DNA of 64,000 bases from Acidobacteria bacterium Ga0077534 (GTDB lineage Bacteria; Acidobacteriota; Blastocatellia; Pyrinomonadales; Pyrinomonadaceae): the NCBI GenBank assembly GCA_001464455.1, contig LNEI01000011.1:1-64000 (forward strand), written 5' to 3'. Below, one piece after another: positions 44,316 to 54,345 of the stretch. Below the pieces are notes generated by a model. It saw only the letters and a program-made list of their open reading frames with translations, ran no database searches and was not told the DNA's origin. A program made the position numbers and the translations under genes. Position 1 is the stretch's first letter. Every line of letters begins with the position of its first letter.

Positions 44316-44870
44316 TTAGTTCACTACCGCGTAGTCGGTTAGAACGGTCCGTATCGTTTCGTCACGCTGGAGGCCGCCAATGTTGTATCGGACGGTCACC
44401 TCGACCGCTCTCATTCGCACCGGAAGCGTACCGGCCGGGCTGCAGATGACCGGCGAGGGTCGGTCGGGATCGCAGATATCAGTGATGATGATCCGACGCT
44501 GCATTTGAGATACAGTCGTTCCAGAATCGTCTGCGGTTCCGATCACCTGATCAGCTCCCGCGTCTACTCTTACGGGTTGAAATCCGGTCACGAAGATCCC
44601 TTGGTTTACGCCCGAAGCGGGGTCCGGATTGGATCCGACATTTCCAACCGCCGGCCACCCGAGACGAAGCGGGTCGGTTTCTTTGACAGACATTATCGAC
44701 TCCATCGTCGATGTCGCGATCTGCTTCGCCTGTACCTGCTGTTCATGGCCGTTGGCCTGAACGAGCGACCAGGAAACCGCGGCGAGCATTGCTAAAACAC
44801 CGATCATCAGGATCACCAAAGCGATCATGACGTCGATGTACGAAAATCCTTTTTCTGATGACAATTTCAT
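44316..44870 (-). CDS. PilV-type minor pilin with Asp at position 5
   Basis: 184 aa from the ATG giving MKLSSEKG^FSYIDVMIALVI; GAGGGAG lies seven nt upstream, while a longer in-frame start (44951) would overlap the upstream gene. The residue normally Glu5, needed for N-methylation and assembly pairing, is Asp. The rest (AKQIATSTMESIMSVKETDP) fits PilV/GspI. Third of the four pilin genes counted from the 3' end. Confidence 0.85.
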   Translation of the reverse strand: MKLSSEKGFSYIDVMIALVILMIGVLAMLAAVSWSLVQANGHEQQVQAKQIATSTMESIMSVKETDPLRLGWPAVGNVGSNPDPASGVNQGIFVTGFQPVRVDAGADQVIGTADDSGTTVSQMQRRIIITDICDPDRPSPVICSPAGTLPVRMRAVEVTVRYNIGGLQRDETIRTVLTDYAVVN

Positions 44871-44886
44871 TCGCGTCTCCCTCTCG

Positions 44887-45537
44887 CTATTGATTAGCCA
44901 CAAAGGTCGTTCCATTGTGCTTCCAGTAACGGATCGCTCCAGTTCCGCCAAAGATCGTAATTGCCCGTACTTCGTTTCTACTCCTGGGCGTTGTACTTCC
45001 CGGCGTTATCGGAGGCCAGCTATATATGTTTACGCTAATAGGCACCCCCACCGCGTTGGTTACCGAGCCGTCCGGGTTGAAGTGAGCTTTCCACACCGAA
45101 TGGCCTGATACGGTCGTGCCTCCGTCCTGATGCCCAACGCCATCGGTCGCGGCGGTAATGTCTGTGTAGTTCGGTGGATTCGGCTTAGAGATCGTGGCAG
45201 GGATAATGTCCATTCGAACATCCTTCGGTGCTTCAAGCTTGACGCGGCGGACAACGCGCCCGGTCGAGGTGATACCGTCGATCAGCAAAGCCTCGTTAGA
45301 GGTAAAGTCCAATTCAAATCGCATTGCCCTTCGACGCGTTAGAGCCATCTGGTTCGCCTCGCGAAGTAGATCTATTACCTGGATCGCCTGGTCCTCGGAT
45401 TTGTAAGCCTTCTTGTAATTAACAATGTACGGCAGCGATATTACCGACATCACGCCGATGACGCCGAGCACGACGAGGAGTTCCGTCATGGAAAACCCGG
45501 CAATTCGAACGCTCGCCTTATGAAGCCGATCTTTCAT
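44887..45537 (-). CDS. GspH/FimT-type pseudopilin
   Basis: 216 aa. The prepilin site is RIAG^FSMTELLVVLGVIGVMSV with Glu5 present, then LLREANQMALTRRRAMRFEL, which is the GspH/FimT core, and a C-terminal domain ending AITIFGGTGAIRYW. It is the first gene of the minor-pilin operon (GspH/FimT, PilV, PilW, PilX). No pilus motor or secretin gene lies in this window, so the machinery must be elsewhere. Confidence 0.87.
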   Translation of the reverse strand: MKDRLHKASVRIAGFSMTELLVVLGVIGVMSVISLPYIVNYKKAYKSEDQAIQVIDLLREANQMALTRRRAMRFELDFTSNEALLIDGITSTGRVVRRVKLEAPKDVRMDIIPATISKPNPPNYTDITAATDGVGHQDGGTTVSGHSVWKAHFNPDGSVTNAVGVPISVNIYSWPPITPGSTTPRSRNEVRAITIFGGTGAIRYWKHNGTTFVANQ

Positions 45538-45749
45538 ACTTGTTTTATATTTCTTGATTCCCGCGATATCCCTATTAGATATGGGGGCTGCTAATAAGGA
45601 AAAGACAGAATGCTAAACACATTCCAAAAGTATTTTACGTTGTTTAACGTTTTGGGTCAATAGATTTCGAATCTTTTATTTGCAGGCAAATTCGGGTAAA
45701 CTCAGGGCGTGCAAAATTAGTCATGCGGGATACATCAGACAAAAGCTAA

Positions 45750-46727
45750 ATGACTGATAAGAAAAGCGTTTCAAGCCCAGGATTCTCGGCTGACTGGCTG
45801 TTTGGCGGAGCCCTTTCGAGGATCGGCGATAGCCTCGACAGATTCACCGGGCGCCGTTGGACTCCCTCGAGCAGTCTCGCAACCAGCGAATTGATCGAGC
45901 GCGTCAAGAAACTACTGGATTCCGAGGCAAAGGATGTCGAGGGAAAAGGACGTGTCGTTCCCCATAATATCAAGCTAAAGGTCCAGTGGGATAAGTTTTC
46001 GACTGACGCAGAAGGTGCACTGGTAACTCTGGAAAACGAACTTTTAACAGCCGCCGCAGACCACATTAACGATTGTCTTTATTACACCTACGAACCGCTT
46101 AGAGTCGAGGTCAAACCCGACTATTTTACCGAAGGCGTCAAGCTATTCGTCAGCTTTGATCGTTTCATCGACGATGATCACGAGGCTCAGCTCAATGTGA
46201 CCATACCGTCGATAAATAAGGCAGACCTCGTTCCGACGCAAGAGCCTCCAAGCCGAGGCGGGTCGGTATTTATCGCGAGGTTCGAGCTCCGCGGTAATCG
46301 CCGTGATAAACGTTTCGAATTCCCCGGTCCCGGCCGTATTTCAGTCGGACGAACTTCCGCCAGCGACCTGGTCATTGACGACCCGAGCGTCTCGAAGATC
46401 CACGCGTCGGTTGTGATCGATGGCGAAGGCCGGCTGTCGGTCGCGGACACCGGTTCGACGAACGGAACTTTCATTAATGACGAACGTATTGCATACGGTA
46501 AGGCAGTTGCGATCGGGCGGGGAGATCGGGTCAAGTTTGGCAGCATTAGCGTTATCTTCGAGCAGATCGCCCAGGCAGAACCGGAGCAGCCGTCAAGCCG
46601 TCGTCTTTCGCAGGAGAATACTGTCAGGATCGACGATCTGTCCTTTACGAGCAAGCAGTCGTCTTCGGACGCGACCCCGCCTCCCGAAGACATTCTTACA
46701 GTCAACCCCGAACCAAAAAAGGGATAG
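45750..46727 (+). CDS. FhaA-like protein (DUF3662 plus FHA domain)
   Basis: 325 aa. Residues about 25-150 match the FhaA N-terminal domain (RFTGRRWTPSSSLATSELIE; VPHNIKLKVQWDKF). An FHA phosphothreonine-binding domain follows at about 195-275 with ISVGRTSASDLVIDD, SVSKIHASV and DTGSTNGTFIND. The tail is Ser/Pro-rich. In Actinobacteria FhaA links Ser/Thr kinases to peptidoglycan synthesis. It directly precedes a PBP gene (stop and ATG abut), so it heads a four-gene operon. No transmembrane segment is seen. Confidence 0.88.
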   Translation: MTDKKSVSSPGFSADWLFGGALSRIGDSLDRFTGRRWTPSSSLATSELIERVKKLLDSEAKDVEGKGRVVPHNIKLKVQWDKFSTDAEGALVTLENELLTAAADHINDCLYYTYEPLRVEVKPDYFTEGVKLFVSFDRFIDDDHEAQLNVTIPSINKADLVPTQEPPSRGGSVFIARFELRGNRRDKRFEFPGPGRISVGRTSASDLVIDDPSVSKIHASVVIDGEGRLSVADTGSTNGTFINDERIAYGKAVAIGRGDRVKFGSISVIFEQIAQAEPEQPSSRRLSQENTVRIDDLSFTSKQSSSDATPPPEDILTVNPEPKKG

Positions 46728-48620
46728 ATGACCACACTTTTATTCTATCTAATTGACGTAAGCAGCTGGCGGCCTGATCAGATATTTGGTGGGCAGGTTC
46801 TGGAGCGCACTCCGGCGGGACTAACGATCATCTTCATTGTTGCGGTCGGCGTCCTACTCGGGTTTCTCGCACTCACATTTTTCGATAATTTTCGTCGACA
46901 TCGCCTCGTTTTCGAGCAGGAACTTCCAAAAGAAGTGAAGCGCCGTCTCACGCAAACGCTGACGAACCGAAGCCTTCTGCTCTGGCAGACTGTTTTCATA
47001 TCGCTCGCTTTCACGGTTTTTGGGTTTCAGGTTTACTGGGTCTATTTCGCGGATGAAGCAAACGAGCAGTTTCAGGCCTTAAGTTATAAGGACCTTCGAA
47101 ATCGCCGAGCAAATGCTGCGACCCTCCGAGGCTGGATGCTTGATCGCTCCGGAAAACTTACAAATGCTCTCGCCTATTACAAGGTCAACAAAGACGGAGA
47201 GATAGTCCGAACATTTTCCCTCGAAAAGGAGATGGCACACCTTCTCGGCACGGAGCGCGGAACGCCGGGACTTGAGCGGACGCTTTATGAATCAAATGCC
47301 GACCCTATGCCAGAAGCATGGGAGATCCTGACAAAATACAAGAAGCCAGAACCCGAACAGAACGACGTCCGGGTCACGATCGACCGTGACCTGCAGGCAT
47401 ATCTTGCTCAGCGGCTTGGCGAGAAGAAGGGCGCGATCGTAGTCCTTAATCCCCAGACAGGCGACGTACTGGGCATCTATTCAAACCCCGCGTATAACCT
47501 TAGCGAAGCCGAGTCGCTTGGCGGTTACCTTAAACTAGAAAGTGATCAGGCAAACAAGCCACTTCTGAATCGTGCAACACGCGAGTTTTATATTCCTGGC
47601 TCCACATTCAAGACTTTCACCATGATCGCTGCGTTTCGTTCAGGAAAGCAGGATCTGACGCTTCCTGGACGTCCGGCACCTGATTGCTACACGCCATTCC
47701 GGGGTTCGCGGCCGATCTGCGACGCGGGCGGAAGCTGCAATGCTTGCAGCGACGCGATCCCCCTGATGCAGGCGTTTAAGGTTTCCAGTAATCAGTATTT
47801 CGCCCAGATGGCTAACCAGATCGGCAATGATCGAATGGGCGACACGGCATCGGCTCTCGGAATAATGCCGGTCGAAAACCCGGCGGACGCTCTCACTCGC
47901 GGATTCTTCCCCGAACTATGGAATACGCGAAATAAGAGGACGGCGAACGCTCTGGCACCTGCTCGATCAACGATCGTTACGGGTAAATCTCAAACGCTTT
48001 ACGACACAGGCGTGATCGGAATGGGTCAAGGAGGCGCCGGGCAAATGACGCCGCTCCAGATGGCACTAATCGCAGCCGCTCCGGCCAATCTCGAGGGCAA
48101 ACTAATGAAGCCAAAGATCGAAGCCGATCTCGCTCCGCAGGCTTTTGGACAGGTTTTGACGCGGGAACAGGCTCGGGTCGTTCGCGAAATAATGGGCACG
48201 GTCACCGAAGAGCCCGGCGGAACCGGCGGTGTCGTAAGGGCAAAACTCGCCGGAACCGGCATCACTACGGGCGGCAAGACAGGAACCGCGGACAAAGACG
48301 GAGTACAGGTGTACAACGCAGACGGAACCCGGAAAACGATCAAGAAAAAGCGTCGGGAGAATGGTGTTCTGGTCGATTACGACGAACCGGTAAGAATGAC
48401 TCGCTGGGACGGATGGTTCCTGGCTATCGCACCGCTCGATAATCCGCAACTCGCGATCGCGGTCGTGGTCGAGGATATCGGCGGCAGCGGCTATGGCGGA
48501 ACGACGGCTGCGCCGATCGCCGCTGATGTGATCTTAAAGGCAATGCAACTGGGACTACTCGGCGAAAAGTATAAACCGAAGGCACCAGCAGCACCCGCTC
48601 CACGTAAGAACCGAAGATGA
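46728..48620 (+). CDS. pbpA: Class B penicillin-binding protein (transpeptidase)
   Basis: 630 aa. Two N-terminal spans (IIFIVAVGVLLGFLALTFF; LLLWQTVFISLAFTVFGFQV), not the single one usual in PBP2/FtsI. The transpeptidase domain has S292-TFK (active Ser and Lys295), S353-S-N355 and K517-TGT. GAIVVLNPQTGDVLGIYSNP and GQGGAGQMTPLQMALIAAA are typical of the PbpA/PBP2 group. It should cross-link wall in partnership with the RodA encoded next, whose ATG overlaps its stop. Confidence 0.93.
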   Translation: MTTLLFYLIDVSSWRPDQIFGGQVLERTPAGLTIIFIVAVGVLLGFLALTFFDNFRRHRLVFEQELPKEVKRRLTQTLTNRSLLLWQTVFISLAFTVFGFQVYWVYFADEANEQFQALSYKDLRNRRANAATLRGWMLDRSGKLTNALAYYKVNKDGEIVRTFSLEKEMAHLLGTERGTPGLERTLYESNADPMPEAWEILTKYKKPEPEQNDVRVTIDRDLQAYLAQRLGEKKGAIVVLNPQTGDVLGIYSNPAYNLSEAESLGGYLKLESDQANKPLLNRATREFYIPGSTFKTFTMIAAFRSGKQDLTLPGRPAPDCYTPFRGSRPICDAGGSCNACSDAIPLMQAFKVSSNQYFAQMANQIGNDRMGDTASALGIMPVENPADALTRGFFPELWNTRNKRTANALAPARSTIVTGKSQTLYDTGVIGMGQGGAGQMTPLQMALIAAAPANLEGKLMKPKIEADLAPQAFGQVLTREQARVVREIMGTVTEEPGGTGGVVRAKLAGTGITTGGKTGTADKDGVQVYNADGTRKTIKKKRRENGVLVDYDEPVRMTRWDGWFLAIAPLDNPQLAIAVVVEDIGGSGYGGTTAAPIAADVILKAMQLGLLGEKYKPKAPAAPAPRKNRR

Positions 48621-50305
48621 AGAACCGCACATCATCACATTTCTTTATCCTCGCGCTCATCGTCCTTGTCGCGGCGATAGGGCATTATTCGATCTATTAC
48701 GGAGCTTTGATCCGCGGTTATGAAACTTCGACAATTACTGCAGGAAGAAACCTATTTTTGCTCTCGATCCTGGCTCTGCTTCCGATCTTTCTGAAGAAGT
48801 TCGTCAAGTACGACGGAAACTGGACGTTATACACATCGGCCATTTTGCTCTTTGCGATCGGCTTGACCGTTCAATATCGTCTTTTCAGCGACCCCGAATA
48901 CACTTCACGCCGGGACAAAGCAGAGGCTCGGCAAAATAAGATCAAGGTCTTGCAGCGGCATTACGTTCAGGAAAACTACTCTGCAGAGAAAAAGCAGATG
49001 ATGGGCCTGCCGGCAACGCCGCCTTCCCCCGTCGATCTTAATGCGGAGACACCAATCCCTGCGGGCGACTCCTACACCGAAGTCTATTTATCAGGCAAGA
49101 CCATCAATCCAATTCTCGGGATCATCGGTCTCATCGCAGCATTCATTTTTTTGCGGGATGATCGCATTTTAAAGCTGTTGCAGGCGAACGGCTTTCTCAT
49201 TGTTTTGCTGACTCTTGGGCCGCTTTTTGTTGCAGCAATATGGTCGCGGGCGGGTAAGTTCGGCGGAAACCTGACTCCATGGGAACTCGCTAAGATACCG
49301 TTTCTGATTGGCTTCGCGGCAGTGCTGGCTATCCTGTATAAGAATCTCGCGCGCACTTACTGGGGAATCCCGCGTGCGAAGGATGCTCTGCCGTTGATCT
49401 TCATGGCGGTACTTCCCTTCCTGCCGTTCTTTATCCTGAAGGATTTTGGCCAGATGATGGTTTTTAGTGCGGTCTACGCGACGCTTTATTTGATCGCCAT
49501 CCGACGGTTTCCTCAGCGATTTGTGCTCATCGGCAGTGTATTGTTGGTCGTCTCAGTTCTCGTAGTTGGTGCTCTGCCATCGAAGACCCAAGAAAAGATC
49601 CCGTTACTGCCGACACTTGCTTCCCCCGTCAAGACGATACTTCCGGATCGCATACAGCAGCGTTTTCACCTCTGGCTGGACGGCTTTAACCCGCCTTCGC
49701 CTGAAACAAGTTGGTGGAAGGATGATTACGACGCCTATTACAAAAAGCTGGTTGAGAAAGATCCGAATCTTCCGCAAATGCTCGCCGAAGACCCGAATCT
49801 GCAAAAGACGATCAACGTCGACGCGTGGTTTGACGTGCTGGCCTTCCAACCCGCACAGGCGACGTTTGGCCTGGCTTCAGGCGGAACGACCGGCCGCGGA
49901 CTCGGGCTCGGTTATCCTGAATTGATACCGGTCGCAGATTCCGATTATATATTCGCTGCTCTGGCAGAAGAACTTGGACTTTTCGGAGGTTTGTTGGTAA
50001 CCTTTGCCCTGATCGTTTTTGTCAGTGCGGGCGTGCGAACTGCCCGCGATTCGAGGGATATGTTCAGCCGGCTTTGCTCGATCGGCTTGGCCGCATTTAT
50101 CGGATTTCAAGCACTGGTAAACATCGGTGGCATCACGAGGGCTCTTCCTATGACCGGCATAACGCTGCCGTTTGTCAGCCACGGCGGGTTTAGCCTGATC
50201 ACGAGCTTTGCGATGCTCGGAATGTTGATGGCATTTTCGCATCGAGCCAGCGTCGATCGCCGCAACGACGAATTTCTGGCCCAAGGACAACCCATCGAAG
50301 CATAG
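48617..50305 (+). CDS. rodA: SEDS glycosyltransferase RodA/FtsW
   Basis: 562 aa, clearly longer than the usual 370-480. About ten spans. Conserved SEDS parts are LTPWELAKIPFLIGFAAVLA, FFILKDFGQMMVFSAVYATL, FIFAALAEELGLFGG and GITRALPMTGITLPFVSHGG. The extra length is in an extracytoplasmic insert at about 95-155 and in the large loop at about 340-430 (ETSWWKDDYDAYYKKLVEKD). It polymerises glycan from lipid II with its cognate class B PBP. RodA rather than FtsW is suggested by the neighbours, not proven. Confidence 0.92.
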   Translation: MKNRTSSHFFILALIVLVAAIGHYSIYYGALIRGYETSTITAGRNLFLLSILALLPIFLKKFVKYDGNWTLYTSAILLFAIGLTVQYRLFSDPEYTSRRDKAEARQNKIKVLQRHYVQENYSAEKKQMMGLPATPPSPVDLNAETPIPAGDSYTEVYLSGKTINPILGIIGLIAAFIFLRDDRILKLLQANGFLIVLLTLGPLFVAAIWSRAGKFGGNLTPWELAKIPFLIGFAAVLAILYKNLARTYWGIPRAKDALPLIFMAVLPFLPFFILKDFGQMMVFSAVYATLYLIAIRRFPQRFVLIGSVLLVVSVLVVGALPSKTQEKIPLLPTLASPVKTILPDRIQQRFHLWLDGFNPPSPETSWWKDDYDAYYKKLVEKDPNLPQMLAEDPNLQKTINVDAWFDVLAFQPAQATFGLASGGTTGRGLGLGYPELIPVADSDYIFAALAEELGLFGGLLVTFALIVFVSAGVRTARDSRDMFSRLCSIGLAAFIGFQALVNIGGITRALPMTGITLPFVSHGGFSLITSFAMLGMLMAFSHRASVDRRNDEFLAQGQPIEA

Positions 50306-50321
50306 TCGCCACAATCATCTG

Positions 50322-51929
50322 ATGGAAAGCAATTTCATGATAACTTCAGGATCGGTCAGCGACCGCGGCCTCAGTGAAAAGCGGCCGCAGAATGAAGATT
50401 CGATGCTCGAGATGCCGCAATGCGGGATCTTCGCAGTGGCGGACGGCGTCGGAGGAGCACAGGCGGGCGAGGTAGCCTCGCAAATGGCAGTCGAGATGCT
50501 GGCCGAGGCTTTTTCAAATAAGCGTCACGATCAGGACGCGGAAGCTGTGATGCGGCTCGCCATTTCTCAGGCGAATTCCGCCATTTACCAGATGGCGCAG
50601 GAGCTGCCGCAGCTTGCAAGCATGGCGACGACGGTGGTCGCACTTCATCTCAACGAAAATGTCGCTACGATAGGCCACGTGGGCGATTCGCGGCTCTACC
50701 GTGTCGATCGCGACGGAAATCTATTTGCCGACACCGAAGATCATTCGATGGTCGCGGACGAAGTTCGTGCCGGACGAATGACGGCTGAGCAGGCCGAAAA
50801 TCACCCGAGCAGAAACATCATCAACCGTGCTCTCGGAGCCGAACCCTCCGTTACGGTCGATCTCAAAACCATCCTTATCGAACCCGGAACCGCCTTCCTT
50901 CTGTGCTCAGACGGAATAACCCGGCATGTTAGCGACGCCGAAATAAAAGGCGTTCTGACCTTCGGCGGAGAACCCGCAGAGGTTTGCGATTATCTTAAAA
51001 ACCTTTGCTATGAGCGCGGAGCGGAGGACAATTTGACGGCAGTTGTCGTAAAGGTCGCATCCGATCGAAATCAGATCGTTCCCGATACCCTTCGAGTTTC
51101 CTTTGAAGATGAGGAATCTACCGTTGCATCCGCTCGGGTCACGGCGGAATATGCCAGCGAAGAGGACGACGACGACCTTCTTGAACTCGAAACAAGAGAG
51201 TTGGTCATGCCCGAATCAAGCGATCTGACCGAGTCGCAGGCCGCTGATACTCAGGAAATGGACTTCGAGCCCGAGAAGGTAGAGACGGAGTCGATCGAAA
51301 CTGTTGAAGAGGTCTCGGCCGTTCTTTCCGATGAACCAGCATTAGAGCCAACGCCAGCGAAACCTGACGACGACACGTTTTCGATGTTCGGGAATAAGGG
51401 CGAAGCGTCGCTTGACGAACAGGTTCCGTCGTCAAGTTCTAAGGTCCTAACGGCACTTGCGATGCTTGTACTTGGCAGCTTGATCGGACTTGGCGTTTAT
51501 CATTTCGCCCTCGCACCGCAGCCTGCTCCGCCCGCTCCGGACGAAAAACTGTCGGTGATGAAAACCGATGACATCGCATTCAGCTCCTTTGAGAAACTTC
51601 GCCGAACGGTCGACGCCGACCCGGCTGCCTATGTCAAGGAAGTTCCTCCGGCTGATGACGCCGAAGATTATTATCTGATCGGTCGAGCTTATCTGCTGAC
51701 GGGTGATTTCCCGAAAGCTCGGCAGGCGTTTATTGAGGCTCAGAAGCAGCTCGCGAAGGCAAATCCGACCAACCTTCGCATTCTGCAATCCGATATCGTA
51801 ACTGGTCTAATGATAACGAACGATACGACCCTGCAGCCGCGATTTAAGCAGGAACTGGAAACGACTGCTAACCTCGTGGCTAATTCTGCGAACACGAATT
51901 CAAATTCTAACACCAACGCTAACCGCTAG
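50322..51929 (+). CDS. PP2C-family Ser/Thr phosphatase (PstP-like), membrane anchored
   Basis: 535 aa; a second ATG at 50337 has a better ribosome site (GGAAAG) and gives the more usual N terminus MITSGSVSDRGLSEKRPQNE. PPM motifs: NEDSM, FAVADGVGGAQAGEVAS, TTVVALHLNENVATIGHVGD, SDGITRHV and RGAEDNLTAVVV. Residues about 255-380 are an acidic linker, then one span (VLTALAMLVLGSLIGLGVYH) and a C-terminal TPR-like domain ending in Asn/Ser repeats. Closing gene of the FHA-PBP-RodA operon; likely reverses Ser/Thr phosphorylation of wall proteins. Its end overlaps the convergent methylase by 11 bp. Confidence 0.92.
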   Translation: MESNFMITSGSVSDRGLSEKRPQNEDSMLEMPQCGIFAVADGVGGAQAGEVASQMAVEMLAEAFSNKRHDQDAEAVMRLAISQANSAIYQMAQELPQLASMATTVVALHLNENVATIGHVGDSRLYRVDRDGNLFADTEDHSMVADEVRAGRMTAEQAENHPSRNIINRALGAEPSVTVDLKTILIEPGTAFLLCSDGITRHVSDAEIKGVLTFGGEPAEVCDYLKNLCYERGAEDNLTAVVVKVASDRNQIVPDTLRVSFEDEESTVASARVTAEYASEEDDDDLLELETRELVMPESSDLTESQAADTQEMDFEPEKVETESIETVEEVSAVLSDEPALEPTPAKPDDDTFSMFGNKGEASLDEQVPSSSSKVLTALAMLVLGSLIGLGVYHFALAPQPAPPAPDEKLSVMKTDDIAFSSFEKLRRTVDADPAAYVKEVPPADDAEDYYLIGRAYLLTGDFPKARQAFIEAQKQLAKANPTNLRILQSDIVTGLMITNDTTLQPRFKQELETTANLVANSANTNSNSNTNANR

Positions 51930-52719
51930 CGTTTTGTCTTTTCGCCTCAAATAGTACTATCCCGGCCGAGACTGCCAGGTTAAGGCTCTCGACGCCATTC
52001 GCCATCGGGATGACGACGGTCTGATCGATGACGTTCAGTTCGTCGCCACTCAGGCCGTGCGCTTCGGAGCCAAAGACGACCATTCGCGGTTTCGTCCAGT
52101 CCACATCGCTATAATTGATCCGCCCGCTCACATCGAGAGCCACTGACGAATAGCCATTCGATGCCGTCCATCTCGCCGCATCATGCAGCGGCACCCCTTC
52201 GATGATCTTGACGCGGAACGCTGAGCCCATCGAAGCGCGTAATGCTTTGGGCGAATACGCATCCGTCGAATTGCCTGAAACGATAACTCCCGCAACACCG
52301 GCCGCCTCAGCGGTGCGCAGCAAAGCACCGAGGTTCGAGGGGTTGCTGATCTCGTTTAGAAATATGATCGGGCCGCTTGCCGGATCCGCGTGGCTCAGAT
52401 CGTCGAGCGACCAAGCCGGACGGCGAGCGGTGAAGATGATCCCCTGCGGCGTTTCCGTGTCGGCGATCGACGCAAAGATCTTCGTGGCGACCCGATGAAC
52501 CTCGATCTGCCTCTCTTCGATCAGCCCCATCAGCTCCGCATCTATGCGCTCTTCGTCGATAAAGCACTCAACGATCTCGATCGGCGACCGTAAAGCCTCG
52601 CCAGCCAGACGCTTGCCCTCGATAAAAATAAACTCACTTTCGCGCCCGTCACGGATCTTGCGAAGCTCTACCAAGCGTCTGTTGTCGCGGCTTCGAATTG
52701 GTTCAAAGTTATCCATCAA
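51919..52719 (-). CDS. TrmH/SpoU-family RNA 2'-O-methyltransferase
   Basis: 266 aa. The N-terminal substrate-binding domain (RRLVELRKIRDGRESEFIFI EG region) is followed by the SPOUT knot domain with its three motifs: NPSNLGALLRTAEAAGV, MVVFGSEAHGLS and IPMANGVESLNLAVSAGIVL. Close relatives methylate ribose in 23S rRNA (RlmB/TsnR type) or tRNA; the exact target cannot be assigned. Monocistronic, divergent from the acyl-CoA carboxylase gene. Confidence 0.92.
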   Translation of the reverse strand: MMDNFEPIRSRDNRRLVELRKIRDGRESEFIFIEGKRLAGEALRSPIEIVECFIDEERIDAELMGLIEERQIEVHRVATKIFASIADTETPQGIIFTARRPAWSLDDLSHADPASGPIIFLNEISNPSNLGALLRTAEAAGVAGVIVSGNSTDAYSPKALRASMGSAFRVKIIEGVPLHDAARWTASNGYSSVALDVSGRINYSDVDWTKPRMVVFGSEAHGLSGDELNVIDQTVVIPMANGVESLNLAVSAGIVLFEAKRQNASG

Positions 52720-52749
52720 TGAGACGATTTAATCATTATTTACGGCGTT

Positions 52750-52777
52750 TTGAAAACATAGACAAAATGGCTACACT
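52750..52777 (+). promoter_or_regulatory. Promoter of the acyl-CoA carboxylase gene, probably leaderless
   Basis: TTGAAA at 52750-52755, 16-bp spacer, TACACT at 52772-52777. The ATG is eight nt beyond, where transcription should start, and no ribosome site exists. Confidence 0.7.
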
Positions 52778-52785
52778 TATCCGAT

Positions 52786-54342
52786 ATGCAGCCCGAATCG
52801 AAAATATTGAGCAGGATCGAGCTTCTGCGAGAACGGTCCAAGGTCGCCGAAGAAGGCGGCGGGAAGGCTCGCCTCGACAAGCAGCGTTCTTCCGGAAAAA
52901 TGACCGCCCGCGAGCGCATCGATTTCTTCCTTGACGAGGGCAGTTTTGAGGAATTCGACAAGTTCGTCGTCCACCGCTCGACCGATTTCGGCCTTGAAAA
53001 TCAGAAGTTCCCCGGCGACGGGGTCGTCACCGGTCACGGGCTGGTCGATGGTCGTGAGGTATTTGTTTTCGCCCAGGATTTCACCGTTTTTGGCGGTTCG
53101 CTCTCTGAAACTCACGCCCAAAAGATCTGCAAGGTAATGGACATGGCGATGAAAACCGGAGCTCCGGTCATCGGCTTGAACGATTCCGGCGGGGCCCGTA
53201 TTCAGGAAGGCGTTGTTTCTCTAGGCGGTTACGCCGATATCTTCTTGCGCAATGTACTTTCGAGCGGCGTTGTGCCACAGATATCGTGCATCCTCGGCCC
53301 ATGTGCGGGCGGTGCGGTCTATTCGCCTGCTATCACCGACTTTAACGTGATGGTCAAGGACACTTCTTACATGTTCATCACCGGCCCCGACGTCATCAAA
53401 ACCGTCACGCACGAGGATGTGACTAAAGACGAACTCGGCGGCGCAATGACGCACAATGCTAAGTCCGGCGTCGCTCATTTTGCCGCCGACTCGGACGAAC
53501 ACGCGTTGCGCATCACACGCGAACTGCTATCTTTCGTTCCGTCTAACAACATGGAAAACCCGCCGTTTGTTGCCACAAACGACCCGAGCGACCGTGCGGA
53601 TGAGAAGCTGAATACGATCGTTCCGGAAGCCGCGACACAGCCGTATGATATTCGCGACATCATCCACAATGTCGTTGATGACGGTTATTTCTTCGAGGTT
53701 CAGGAGCATTACGCACCTAACATCGTCATCGGCTTCGCTCGTCTCGGCGGCTATTCGGTTGGCATCGTCGCAAATCAACCTGCATTTCTCGCAGGAGTTT
53801 TAGACATTGACGCATCGGTCAAAGCGGCCAGATTTGTTCGCTTTTGCGATTGCTTTAATATTCCGCTCATTACTTTCGAGGACGTTCCCGGTTTCTTGCC
53901 CGGCGTCAATCAGGAGCATCAGGGCATCATCCGCCACGGAGCGAAACTCCTCTACGCGTTCGCCGAGGCGACTGTCCCGAAGATCACCGTGATCACTCGA
54001 AAGGCATACGGCGGTGCATATTGCGTGATGGCCTCAAAGCACATTCGCACGGACATTAACTTCGCCTACCCGACCGCTGAGATCGCGGTAATGGGTTCTG
54101 AAGGAGCCGTCGGCGTGCTCTTCAAGAAGGAGATCGCCGAACGAGACGACGACTATCGCCTCGCGAAGGTCGCAGAGTTCAGCGAGAAGTTTGCAAACCC
54201 CTATATCGCCGCCGAGCGCGGTTACATAGACGAAGTGATCGAGCCCAGATTCACCAGACCGAAGCTGATCCGGGCCCTTTCCCTGCTGCAAAACAAACGC
54301 GACTCAAATCCGCCGAAGAAACACGGCAATATCCCGCTCTAG
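52786..54342 (+). CDS. pccB: Acyl-CoA carboxylase beta subunit (propionyl-CoA carboxylase-like)
   Basis: 518 aa carboxyltransferase. Both crotonase-like halves are present: [40 protein letters not shown] and [16 protein letters not shown] in the first; [55 protein letters not shown] and [14 protein letters not shown] in the second. The Asp in the DVPGF motif favours propionyl-CoA in characterised relatives. The biotin-bearing subunit is not nearby. Three bases separate its stop from alr. Confidence 0.92.
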   Translation: MQPESKILSRIELLRERSKVAEEGGGKARLDKQRSSGKMTARERIDFFLDEGSFEEFDKFVVHRSTDFGLENQKFPGDGVVTGHGLVDGREVFVFAQDFTVFGGSLSETHAQKICKVMDMAMKTGAPVIGLNDSGGARIQEGVVSLGGYADIFLRNVLSSGVVPQISCILGPCAGGAVYSPAITDFNVMVKDTSYMFITGPDVIKTVTHEDVTKDELGGAMTHNAKSGVAHFAADSDEHALRITRELLSFVPSNNMENPPFVATNDPSDRADEKLNTIVPEAATQPYDIRDIIHNVVDDGYFFEVQEHYAPNIVIGFARLGGYSVGIVANQPAFLAGVLDIDASVKAARFVRFCDCFNIPLITFEDVPGFLPGVNQEHQGIIRHGAKLLYAFAEATVPKITVITRKAYGGAYCVMASKHIRTDINFAYPTAEIAVMGSEGAVGVLFKKEIAERDDDYRLAKVAEFSEKFANPYIAAERGYIDEVIEPRFTRPKLIRALSLLQNKRDSNPPKKHGNIPL

Positions 54343-54345
54343 TAG

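Noticed and set aside
46187-46735. 182-aa minus-strand frame under the FHA gene
   Set aside because: Ser/Arg-rich mirror of conserved FHA coding sequence.
53221-53502. Minus-strand frames under the acyl-CoA carboxylase gene
   Set aside because: Typical antisense shadows of a high-GC conserved gene without start signals.
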